5,175 bases of DNA, from the NCBI GenBank assembly GCA_945788655.1, contig CALZMV010000099.1:1-5175 (forward strand), read 5' to 3'. This document shows, piece by piece, positions 1 through 5,175 of this stretch. The notes under the pieces are model-generated. The model saw nothing but the letters and a program-made list of their open reading frames with translations, had not been told where the DNA came from and did not search any database. Within the stretch, counting starts at the first letter, position 1. Every line of letters starts with the position of its first letter. Source of the stretch: an uncultured Clostridia bacterium. Lineage in GTDB: Bacteria > Bacillota > Clostridia > Peptostreptococcales > Anaerovoracaceae. The translations under genes and the position numbers were made by a program.

Positions 1-882
1 TTGTTCAAAAAGGGAGACGAAATCAATTTTAATGACCTGGATGAAGATTTCGGCGAAAGCTACCTTACTGCAATAGAACAGCTGAGAGGGCGCTTTGCTT
101 CAGCAAAAAACCGCCAGATGTCAATCAAATCTGCTGTCTTCCAGGTTCTTGGAATGGTGATGATAGTGGTTCTACTGATAGTAAATATGCTGCTTGCTGA
201 ATGGTACAGCGCAAAGACCGTTGCAATGGTATTTGCTGCAATAGCTGCCATAGCAGTTGCTATTATTCTTGCCGTGGCAGTTGTAAGAGAGTATATGATT
301 TATACCATGAAACCGGCATCCAAAAAGATTAGCAGTGTGATTGTCTGGTTGCTTCAGGCAATATCTGTATGCGCATATTCTTACCTTATCGGAATGGTAA
401 TGTTTGAAGCAGTATGGATATTTGTAATGCTGGCTGTACTTCTTATGGGAGCATGTATTGCAACTGTTCTTATGAGACAGAGAACAGCCAAGAGCATTGC
501 TATTATGGGAAAGGTTTTAGGTCTAAAGAACTTTATTGAAACTGCAGAGCTTTCCAAAATCAATGCTTTGGTTGAGGAAAATCCGGGCTATTTCTATAAT
601 ATCCTGCCATATGCCTATGTAATGGGCTTAACCGACAAATGGGTTAAGAAATTTGAAAATATACCTATGGCAAAACCATCCTGGTATGTGGGCAGAGATA
701 TTGACATGTTTGATATCTGGATGATTTCAAATATGACAAGAGCTTGCGGACGCAGCTTTGAAAAGAATATTCATATCCCAACAGGAGGCGACTCCGGAAG
801 TGGAGGAGGCTTCTCAAGCGGAGGAGGCTTCGGCGGCTTCTCGGGAGGAGGCTTCGGCGGCGGAGGCGGCGGAAGCTGGTAA
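1..882 (+). CDS. DUF2207-family membrane protein, C-terminal part (5' truncated by window)
   Basis: This is the C-terminal 293 residues of a predicted integral membrane protein of the DUF2207 (YciQ-like) type, whose function is unknown. The visible part starts with a charged soluble stretch (about 1-43), then has four hydrophobic segments at about 44-66, 76-97, 113-133 and 135-157. A probably cytoplasmic domain follows, with GLKNFIETAE (174-183) and ENPGYFYNILPYAYVMGL (193-210), which resemble the conserved LPYA...GL...W region of this family. The end is a low-complexity Gly/Ser/Phe tail closing in GGGGGGSW, also typical of the family. Full-length members usually exceed 500 residues and begin with a signal peptide and an extracellular domain, so the TTG at base 1 is more likely an internal Leu codon than the start. 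A strong hairpin follows the stop, so this is the last gene of its transcript. Family assignment is fairly firm; the role is not known. Confidence 0.82.
   Translation: MFKKGDEINFNDLDEDFGESYLTAIEQLRGRFASAKNRQMSIKSAVFQVLGMVMIVVLLIVNMLLAEWYSAKTVAMVFAAIAAIAVAIILAVAVVREYMIYTMKPASKKISSVIVWLLQAISVCAYSYLIGMVMFEAVWIFVMLAVLLMGACIATVLMRQRTAKSIAIMGKVLGLKNFIETAELSKINALVEENPGYFYNILPYAYVMGLTDKWVKKFENIPMAKPSWYVGRDIDMFDIWMISNMTRACGRSFEKNIHIPTGGDSGSGGGFSSGGGFGGFSGGGFGGGGGGSW
802..855 (+). repeat. Short in-frame repeats encoding the Gly-rich C-terminal tail
   Basis: The 12-mer GGAGGAGGCTTC occurs three times, at 802-813, 820-831 and 844-855, with offsets of 18 and 24 bases, so all copies stay in frame and encode GGGF units. 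The segment is much richer in G+C than its surroundings. It codes for part of the flexible Gly-rich tail of the DUF2207-type protein. Such a repeat could change copy number by slippage, but that is inference. Confidence 0.75.
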
Positions 883-914
883 ACAGTAACCTGAATATTA
901 ATAAGGCATATAAA

Positions 915-951
915 GAGGGCATTGAAAAATCAATGCCCTCGGTTTGTTTTT
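915..951. terminator. Probable bidirectional rho-independent terminator between converging genes
   Basis: The perfect 10-bp stem GAGGGCATTG (915-924) / CAATGCCCTC (931-940) encloses the loop AAAAAT, and an extra A-T pair can form at 925/930. On the plus strand it is followed by the T-rich run GGTTTGTTTTTTG, starting 33 nt after the stop of the DUF2207-type gene. On the minus strand the same hairpin is followed by TTTATAT and lies about 40 nt after the ligase stop. It can therefore end both converging transcripts. The plus-strand U-tract is clearly the better one. Confidence 0.88.
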
Positions 952-980
952 TGTGTTAAATCGTCCAATTTGGCTTACAA

Positions 981-2045
981 TTAGTTATCTGTTGAAGATA
1001 CCTCTATAATCTTATCGATTACATCCTTGTATTCGAGCCCTACGCCGGCCATCATCTTAGGGAAACGGCTGACGGAGGTAAATCCCGGTATGGAGTTGAC
1101 TTCGTTAAATACGATTTTGCCTTCAGGAGTAAGGAACATGTCAAGTCTGGCAAAGCCTTTGCATCCAAGAGCTCTGAAGAGAATCTTTCCTGCTTCCTTG
1201 ATTCTTTCCTCAGTTTCTGCATCTATTCTGGCAGGTGAGTGTATTTTTGAGTCTATGCCGGTGTATTTTCTCTCATAATCGAAGAAGCAACCGCTGAAGA
1301 GTTCGATTTCGTCTACGCGACCTACTATTTCCAGGCCTTTGCCATCTCCGATAATAGAACAGCCTACCTCGAAACCGTCAATTTTTTCTTCGATTATTAC
1401 TTCCGAATCGTATTCCAGTGCATAGTAAACGGCTTTCATAAGTTGACTTTTGTCATCTATTACGGAAATTCCGTAGGATGAACCTGCGTTTACAGGCTTA
1501 ACAAACAACGGGTATGTGAGGTCCTCAACTGCTTTCATTACAGTTTCTTCCTTGAAGTCGCCTACAAGGCTTGCCGCCTTTGGAACAGCGATTCCTGCGG
1601 CTTCCGCAACAACGTGTGCACGGTACTTGTCCATGCAGAGTGCTGAGGATAGAGTTCCGCATCCCATAAGATCAATGCCTGCCATTTCGATTAACCCCTG
1701 AATAGTGCCGTCCTCACCGTTCTTGCCGTGGAGCATAGGAAAGGCACCGTCAAGATGTGTATAGACAGGTCCTTCAGCAGCCATTTCCACCATACCGTGG
1801 ATTGCGCGGTCAGGAAGAATGTAGCAAGGAATGCAGTTTTCTGTATCCTCATGCCATTTATCCTGCTTTATCAGTTCATAATCACCGTTGTAACGGAGCC
1901 ATCTGCCGTCTTCTGTAATGCCCAATGCTATTACATTGTATTTTTCTTTATCGATGTTTGTAAGGACAGCATATCCTGAGTTAAGTGAAACTCCGTATTC
2001 GCTGGAATGGCCTCCAAACAGTACTGCTATGGTTTTCTTTTTCAT
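981..2045 (-). CDS. D-alanine--D-X ligase, VanG/VanC-like (D-Ala-D-Ala or D-Ala-D-Ser ligase)
   Basis: This cytoplasmic ATP-grasp enzyme (354 aa, normal length) joins D-Ala to a second D-amino acid using ATP, giving the dipeptide that MurF adds to the UDP-MurNAc-tripeptide. The N-terminal domain has FGGHSSEYGVSLNSG (10-24) and the family signature HGKNGEDG (106-113). The ATP-grasp part has the lysine in FVKP (K183), AGSSYG (187-192), the omega-loop FFDYERKY (254-261), R300 in ARLDMF, and magnesium ligands D302, E315 and N317 in FNEVNSIPGFT. The triad matching E. coli DdlB E15-S150-Y216 is kept as E16, S189 and Y261. From memory, overall similarity is closest to VanG-type ligases (for example CGTLSSALCMDK, GFEVGC, VGRVDEIEL). 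The start is supported by AAAGGAG at 2052-2058, 6 nt upstream. It follows the M29 peptidase gene by 35 nt, probably on the same mRNA. No vanT, vanXY or vanRS gene is visible. The general function is firm; the second substrate is not decided, so no symbol is given. Confidence 0.93.
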   Translation of the reverse strand: MKKKTIAVLFGGHSSEYGVSLNSGYAVLTNIDKEKYNVIALGITEDGRWLRYNGDYELIKQDKWHEDTENCIPCYILPDRAIHGMVEMAAEGPVYTHLDGAFPMLHGKNGEDGTIQGLIEMAGIDLMGCGTLSSALCMDKYRAHVVAEAAGIAVPKAASLVGDFKEETVMKAVEDLTYPLFVKPVNAGSSYGISVIDDKSQLMKAVYYALEYDSEVIIEEKIDGFEVGCSIIGDGKGLEIVGRVDEIELFSGCFFDYERKYTGIDSKIHSPARIDAETEERIKEAGKILFRALGCKGFARLDMFLTPEGKIVFNEVNSIPGFTSVSRFPKMMAGVGLEYKDVIDKIIEVSSTDN

Positions 2046-2080
2046 GTGAGACTCCTTTGCTGGTAGGTAGTTGTAAGTTG

Positions 2081-3190
2081 TTATTTTAAATGTTCAGGAT
2101 TTAAGCCTTTTAGCTCGTCGATTACAAATATTCCGTCTTTGCGAACAAGAACGTCGTCGAAGTAAATCTCTCCACCGCCGTATTCAGGCCTTTGAATCAT
2201 AACTAAATCCCAGTGAACTGAGGAATTGTTGCCATTGTCTGCATCCTCATAGCACTTGCCCGGTGTTAAGTGGAAGCTTCCACAGATTTTCTCGTCGAAA
2301 AGTGTGTCCTTCATTGGGGTAAGAACATATGGGTTGACGCCGATTGCAAATTCACCGAAGTAACGTGCACCTTCGTCAGTATCAAGGAGTGCATTTATTC
2401 TTTCTGTGTCGTTGGCTGTAGCCTTGACTATTTTACCGTTCTCTATTTCAAATTTGATGTTTTCGAAGGTGAAGCCCTGTTCTTCAGAAAAAGTGTTGTA
2501 TGTGATTACACCATTCATGGAATCTTTAACAGGTGCTGTATAAACTTCTCCGTCAGGAATGTTTCTGAGACCGTCACATTTAACTGCGCCGATACCCTTG
2601 ATAGAAAATTCCAGATCTGTTCCGGGACCTGTAATTCTAACCTTGTCAGTTTTGTTCATCAGTTCAACAAGAGGCGTCATGGCGTCGCTCATCTTCTTGT
2701 AGTCCAATGTACATACATCAAAGAAGAAATCTTCAAAGGCTTCCTGAGATTTGCTTGCCAGCTGAGCCATCGAAGGGTTAGGATATCTTAAAATTACCCA
2801 TTTAGTCTTGTTTACACGATAGTCAAGGGTTGGACTTGTAAGCTTGTAGTACATGTTAAGCTTTTCTGATGGAACATCGGCAAGCTCAGAACTGTTTTCT
2901 CCTGCTCTTATAGCGATGTAGGCATCCATTCCCTTCATCTGATATAACTGATAATCATTCTGGAACTCAATCTGTTCCTCGTCGGCACCTAAGAGGATTT
3001 CTCTTAAAACCGCACTGTCTCTATGGTTCACATAAGGTTTTGCTCCAAGGCTATATGCATCTTTTATAAGCTGTCTGACCAGCGGCTTGCAGCATTCTCC
3101 CTCATAATCTATCAACACTTTCTCTCCCGGCTTCAAATCACATGAATATGAAGTAAGAAGCTCCGAAAGTTTTTTTACTCTTGGATCCAT
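2081..3190 (-). CDS. M29-family metallo-aminopeptidase (AmpS/PepS-like)
   Basis: This is a predicted cytoplasmic leucyl-type aminopeptidase of the M29 (thermophilic metalloprotease) family, which removes N-terminal residues from peptides using two divalent metal ions. The 369-residue length is close to the family norm of about 370-410, and there is no signal peptide or membrane segment. The N-terminal part contains the family's 'lkpGekVlI' pattern at 19-27 (LKPGEKVLI). The C-terminal half carries all the expected metal and active-site residues: E215 in NIPDGEVYTAP, E280 in YFGEFAIGVNP, H307 in FHLTPGKCY, Y314, and the pair H326/D328 in SSVHWDLV. The ATG is supported by GGGAGGG at 3200-3206, 9 nt upstream. 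It is the first gene of a likely two-gene unit with the ligase. A link with peptide or D-Ala dipeptide turnover would be speculation; M29 enzymes usually act on L-peptides. Confidence 0.92.
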   Translation of the reverse strand: MDPRVKKLSELLTSYSCDLKPGEKVLIDYEGECCKPLVRQLIKDAYSLGAKPYVNHRDSAVLREILLGADEEQIEFQNDYQLYQMKGMDAYIAIRAGENSSELADVPSEKLNMYYKLTSPTLDYRVNKTKWVILRYPNPSMAQLASKSQEAFEDFFFDVCTLDYKKMSDAMTPLVELMNKTDKVRITGPGTDLEFSIKGIGAVKCDGLRNIPDGEVYTAPVKDSMNGVITYNTFSEEQGFTFENIKFEIENGKIVKATANDTERINALLDTDEGARYFGEFAIGVNPYVLTPMKDTLFDEKICGSFHLTPGKCYEDADNGNNSSVHWDLVMIQRPEYGGGEIYFDDVLVRKDGIFVIDELKGLNPEHLK

Positions 3191-3223
3191 TTATCTTATC
3201 CCTCCCAAATTTTTATACATAAT

Positions 3224-3229
3224 ATTATA
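3224..3229 (-). promoter_or_regulatory. Possible -10 element of the peptidase-ligase promoter
   Basis: The minus strand reads TATAAT, a perfect sigma-A -10 hexamer, ending about 33 nt upstream of the peptidase ATG, which would leave a leader of roughly 27 nt containing the GGGAGGG ribosome binding site. No convincing -35 hexamer is seen at 16-18 nt spacing; the best candidates are T-rich (TTTTAA). The region is AT-rich, so chance occurrence is possible. Confidence 0.5.
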
Positions 3230-3287
3230 ACCCAGAAGGTGGAAAATTAAAAGAATTTTGGTAATATGATTAGAAAAATTAAATGTG

Positions 3288-3316
3288 TTGCCATTGGAGT
3301 TAAAGTTTTGTAAAAT
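3288..3316 (+). promoter_or_regulatory. Sigma-A-type promoter for the lipid kinase unit
   Basis: TTGCCA (3288-3293) and TAAAAT (3311-3316) each match the consensus hexamers at 5 of 6 positions and are separated by the ideal 17 nt. Transcription would begin near 3323, giving a leader of about 29 nt before the ATG at 3352. It points away from the peptidase promoter, so 3191-3351 is a divergent control region. I see no clear operator palindrome or riboswitch-like structure in it. Confidence 0.6.
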
Positions 3317-3351
3317 ATAAAATATATAGTTTTATGGGTAGATGGTAAAAA

Positions 3352-4296
3352 ATGAAAACAATTTTTATAATTAATCCTAAGGCGGGCAAAGGAAGAGGTG
3401 CTGATAAGCTTAAAGCTGATATCGATAAAGCATCGAAGGAATTATGTGTAGACACAGGCATATATTATACAAAGGCAATAGGCGATGCGGAAGCCTTTAC
3501 AAGGCTTGCCTGCAAGGAAGCAGAAGCTCGCGGTGAAGAAATCAGACTCTTTGCATGCGGTGGTGACGGAACTGTAAATGAAGTTGTAAACGGCATGATA
3601 GGCTTTGAATGTGCATCACTTGGCATTGTTCCTATCGGCACGGGCAATGACTTTGTAAGGAATTTCCCTGAGGCGGGAGATTTTAAAGATATTTATGCAC
3701 AGCTTCAGGGTAAGGTCGTAAAGAGCGACATCATAAGGTATTCAGGGCTTGTTGACGGTAAATACAGTACAAGATATTGCATCAATATGTTCAATATAGG
3801 TTTCGATTGCAATGTAGTTGATCTGACTGCAAGGCTTAAGGAATATCCGTTATTAAAGGGATCTTTTGCATATCTGGCAGCTGTCGCGGGGATTCTCATA
3901 AAGAAGAAGGGTGCAAACCTGCGAGTTAAGGTGGATGGGGAAGTCCTATCAGAAGGACAGATTCTGCTTACAGCTGTTGCAAATGGTGGCTACTGTGGCG
4001 GCGGTGTAAACAGTTCACCTGCGGCTTCCACAAATGACGGATTCATGGATGTAAATATAATTTATAATATTTCCAGAAGAAATTTTGTGAAAAAGTTCCC
4101 ATATTATTCAAAGGGCACACACATGACACTGCCGGATATCGATGATGTTCTGCTTTTCAGGCAATGCAAAGAAGTGGTAATTACGCCTCTTGAAGGTAAT
4201 ATGAGATTATGCACTGATGGAGAAATTACAGATGCCGGTGAAATTACCATGCAGATTGTTCCTGAAGCAGTAAATATTGTAGTTCCAAAGGCATAA
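3352..4296 (+). CDS. Diacylglycerol kinase-family lipid kinase (DgkB/YegS-like)
   Basis: This 314-residue protein belongs to the DAGK catalytic-domain family, which uses ATP to phosphorylate diacylglycerol or related lipids at the inner face of the membrane, feeding phosphatidic acid back into phospholipid synthesis. Seen in order: the N-terminal nucleotide-site motif NPKAGKGRG (8-16), GGDGT (70-74) and PIGTGNDF (94-101) in the N-terminal domain, then the beta-sandwich C-terminal domain with GGYCGGGV (212-219), NDGFMDV (228-234) and TDGE (288-291). D289 and E291 line up with the catalytic D271/E273 pair of DgkB. There is no membrane segment, as expected for a peripheral enzyme. The ribosome binding site is weak (GATGG at 3341-3345), unlike the strong ones of its neighbours, but no better start is evident. 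The exact lipid substrate (diacylglycerol, undecaprenol-like or sphingoid) cannot be told from sequence, so no symbol is given. Confidence 0.93.
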   Translation: MKTIFIINPKAGKGRGADKLKADIDKASKELCVDTGIYYTKAIGDAEAFTRLACKEAEARGEEIRLFACGGDGTVNEVVNGMIGFECASLGIVPIGTGNDFVRNFPEAGDFKDIYAQLQGKVVKSDIIRYSGLVDGKYSTRYCINMFNIGFDCNVVDLTARLKEYPLLKGSFAYLAAVAGILIKKKGANLRVKVDGEVLSEGQILLTAVANGGYCGGGVNSSPAASTNDGFMDVNIIYNISRRNFVKKFPYYSKGTHMTLPDIDDVLLFRQCKEVVITPLEGNMRLCTDGEITDAGEITMQIVPEAVNIVVPKA

Positions 4297-4308
4297 GGAG
4301 GAAGAATA

Positions 4309-4902
4309 ATGGATAAGCAATTAATTATTTCAATAGGCAGAGAGTATGGAAGCGGCGGTCTTGAAATCGCTGAAAGATTGTCAGAAATTTTTGATATTCC
4401 AGTATATGACAAAAACATAATTGAAAATATTGCCGCAGAAAAAGGAGTGCCTGAGGAATCTTTGGCAAAATATGTTGAAGCTCCTAGAAAACTATTGTTT
4501 TCTAGATCTATAGGAAGCCATTCCAATTCGCCTGAAGAAGTTGTTGCGGATATGGAGTTTTCGTACATAAAGGAACTGGCTGCTTCCGGCAAGTCATTTA
4601 TCGTAGTTGGAAGATGTTCAGATGAACTTTTAAGAGATTATCCGGGATTTGTTTCAATTTTTGTATGGGCGGAATGGGTCAAGAGAATAGAACGTCTTGT
4701 TCTGACTGAAGGTTACGAAGTAGATGAGGCGGAACGCAAGATGAAGAAAATCGATAAGGAAAGAAAAGCATACCACGATTTCTTCTGCGAATCTGACTGG
4801 GGCGAAAGAAGTTCCTACGATTTGTGCATAAATGCCGGTAAGATAGGCATTGACAAGGCTGTTGAAGTAATTGAAAACTATATTAGAACTGTAGTCCTAT
4901 AA
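4309..4902 (+). CDS. Cytidylate kinase-like P-loop protein
   Basis: This 197-residue protein resembles the cytidylate-kinase-like family (Cytidylate_kin2 type) common in Clostridia. It should be a cytoplasmic nucleotide-binding P-loop protein, but its substrate is not established, and it is not the standard housekeeping Cmk. Visible motifs are the N-terminal strand and variant P-loop IISIGREYGSGG (6-17), YDKNII (33-38), a second strand with VVGRCSDELL (99-108), a lid-like basic region KKIDKERKAYHDFF (146-159), and the C-terminal YDLCINAGKIGID (170-182). The length fits the family. The ribosome binding site TAAGGAGG (4294-4301) overlaps the stop codon of the lipid kinase gene, and only 12 nt separate the two reading frames, so they are very probably cotranscribed and perhaps translationally coupled. 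Family assignment is firm; function is open. Confidence 0.88.
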   Translation: MDKQLIISIGREYGSGGLEIAERLSEIFDIPVYDKNIIENIAAEKGVPEESLAKYVEAPRKLLFSRSIGSHSNSPEEVVADMEFSYIKELAASGKSFIVVGRCSDELLRDYPGFVSIFVWAEWVKRIERLVLTEGYEVDEAERKMKKIDKERKAYHDFFCESDWGERSSYDLCINAGKIGIDKAVEVIENYIRTVVL

Positions 4903-5020
4903 TTAATTTGCAATGCCTTGCTAAAACTTCACATTTTGTTCATTAAACCCTTATGTTTTTTGTCTGAAAGGGTAGTATACTTTCAAGTGGAATAATTTGA
5001 TATTTTTGGAGGACACTTAA
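4903..5020 (+). promoter_or_regulatory. Intergenic region with possible -10 element and small inverted repeat
   Basis: No strong terminator follows the kinase-like gene; the only hairpin there, GCAA-TGCC-TTGC at 4910-4921, is short and lacks a T-run. TATACT at 4976-4981 matches the -10 consensus at 5 of 6 positions, about 40 nt before the next start codon, but no good -35 lies at normal spacing. A 6-bp inverted repeat, ACCCTT (4947-4952) and AAGGGT (4968-4973), sits just upstream of this -10 and could be an operator or chance. A promoter here is plausible, but read-through from the upstream operon is equally possible. Confidence 0.35.
5008..5012 (+). promoter_or_regulatory. Ribosome binding site that decides a GTG start
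   Basis: GGAGG lies 8 nt before the GTG at 5021. It fixes this GTG as the start of the last, incomplete gene, since no ATG follows until codon 21, which would fall inside the hydrophobic segment. Confidence 0.8.
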
Positions 5021-5175
5021 GTGGAAAAGAAAACAAAAAGACCTATATTGGAAATCGTATTTTATGTGTTTGCTGCTTTGATGGCAATTATGGCATTGTA
5101 CAGTCTGTATGACAGCTATACTTATATTTCAGATTATGCGGCAATGTACGGCGCTTCAATAGGTGATATGGGAGC
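5021..5175 (+). CDS. Hypothetical membrane protein, N-terminal part (3' truncated by window)
   Basis: The reading frame starts at GTG with a well-placed GGAGG and stays open to the window end, giving 51 residues. The protein begins with a basic stretch (MEKKTKRP), followed by one hydrophobic segment at about residues 9-28 (LEIVFYVFAALMAIMALYSL), then a Tyr-rich polar stretch (YDSYTYISDYAAMYGAS). The positive N-terminus and single helix predict a membrane protein with the N-terminus inside. I do not recognise the family. It may be a small protein with a second helix beyond the window. It could belong to the same transcript as the two kinase genes or have its own promoter in the 118-nt gap. Confidence 0.7.
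   Translation, partial: MEKKTKRPILEIVFYVFAALMAIMALYSLYDSYTYISDYAAMYGASIGDMG

Noticed and set aside
1..3. TTG at base 1 as a true start codon
   Set aside because: No upstream sequence is available to show a ribosome binding site, and family members have a long N-terminal region that is missing here, so truncation by the window is more likely.
665..922. 85-codon Arg/Leu/Ser-rich open frame antisense to the Gly-rich tail
   Set aside because: Its basic repetitive composition is simply the reverse reading of GGAGGC repeats, and it starts inside the terminator hairpin region.
2059..2090. Short repeated GTAG/TTGTAAGTTGT-like motif between the peptidase and ligase genes
   Set aside because: The repeat is imperfect, very short and forms no stable structure; it is probably chance in a 35-nt spacer.
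2270..2791. 173-codon open frame on the plus strand, opposite the M29 peptidase gene
   Set aside because: The minus-strand peptidase carries all family motifs across this region; the plus-strand product is Cys/Phe-rich with no recognisable domain, which is typical of a shadow frame.
4104..4592. 162-codon open frame on the minus strand crossing the junction of the two kinase genes
   Set aside because: It overlaps two well-supported genes, has no recognisable motif, and its Ser/Ile-rich composition fits an antisense shadow.
4910..4921. Hairpin GCAA-TGCC-TTGC as a terminator of the kinase unit
   Set aside because: The stem is only 4 bp and no T-run follows directly.
4955..4975. Sigma-B-like promoter (GTTTTT ... 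GGGTAG)
   Set aside because: The spacing between the two boxes is 9 nt, shorter than the usual 12-15, and the first box is only a T-run.

Overview
The window looks like an ordinary chromosomal stretch from a low-to-moderate G+C Gram-positive bacterium, most likely an anaerobic member of the Clostridia. This is inferred from the AT-rich intergenic regions, strong purine-rich Shine-Dalgarno sequences (AAAGGAG, GGGAGGG, TAAGGAGG, GGAGG), the clostridial-type VanG-like ligase and the cytidylate-kinase-like protein family. I cannot name the genus. No RNA gene, insertion sequence, CRISPR array, phage gene or origin is visible.

Layout. (1) Bases 1-882, plus strand: the C-terminal part of a DUF2207-type membrane protein ending in a Gly-rich GGGGGGSW tail. 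Its N-terminus lies outside the window. (2) Bases 915-951: a strong hairpin in the gap between converging genes, probably terminating both strands. (3) Bases 981-3190, minus strand: a two-gene unit of an M29-family metallo-aminopeptidase followed 35 nt later by a D-Ala-D-X ligase of the VanG/VanC-like branch. (4) Bases 3191-3351: a divergent intergenic promoter region with a good sigma-A-type promoter on the plus strand. (5) Bases 3352-4902, plus strand: a two-gene unit of a diacylglycerol-kinase-family lipid kinase and a cytidylate-kinase-like P-loop protein, 12 nt apart. (6) Bases 4903-5020: a short intergenic region with a possible promoter. (7) Bases 5021-5175, plus strand: the start of a small membrane protein, cut by the window end.

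How the genes may work together. The ligase supplies a D-Ala-D-X dipeptide for peptidoglycan precursors, and the aminopeptidase may simply be cotranscribed with it. The lipid kinase makes phosphatidic-acid-type lipids, and the partner kinase-like protein has no assigned substrate. These links are inferred from gene order only.

I did not find a convincing undescribed system. The points most worth a second look are the VanG-like ligase sitting outside any visible van cluster, its mixed specificity residues, and the close pairing of the lipid kinase with an orphan cytidylate-kinase-like protein.
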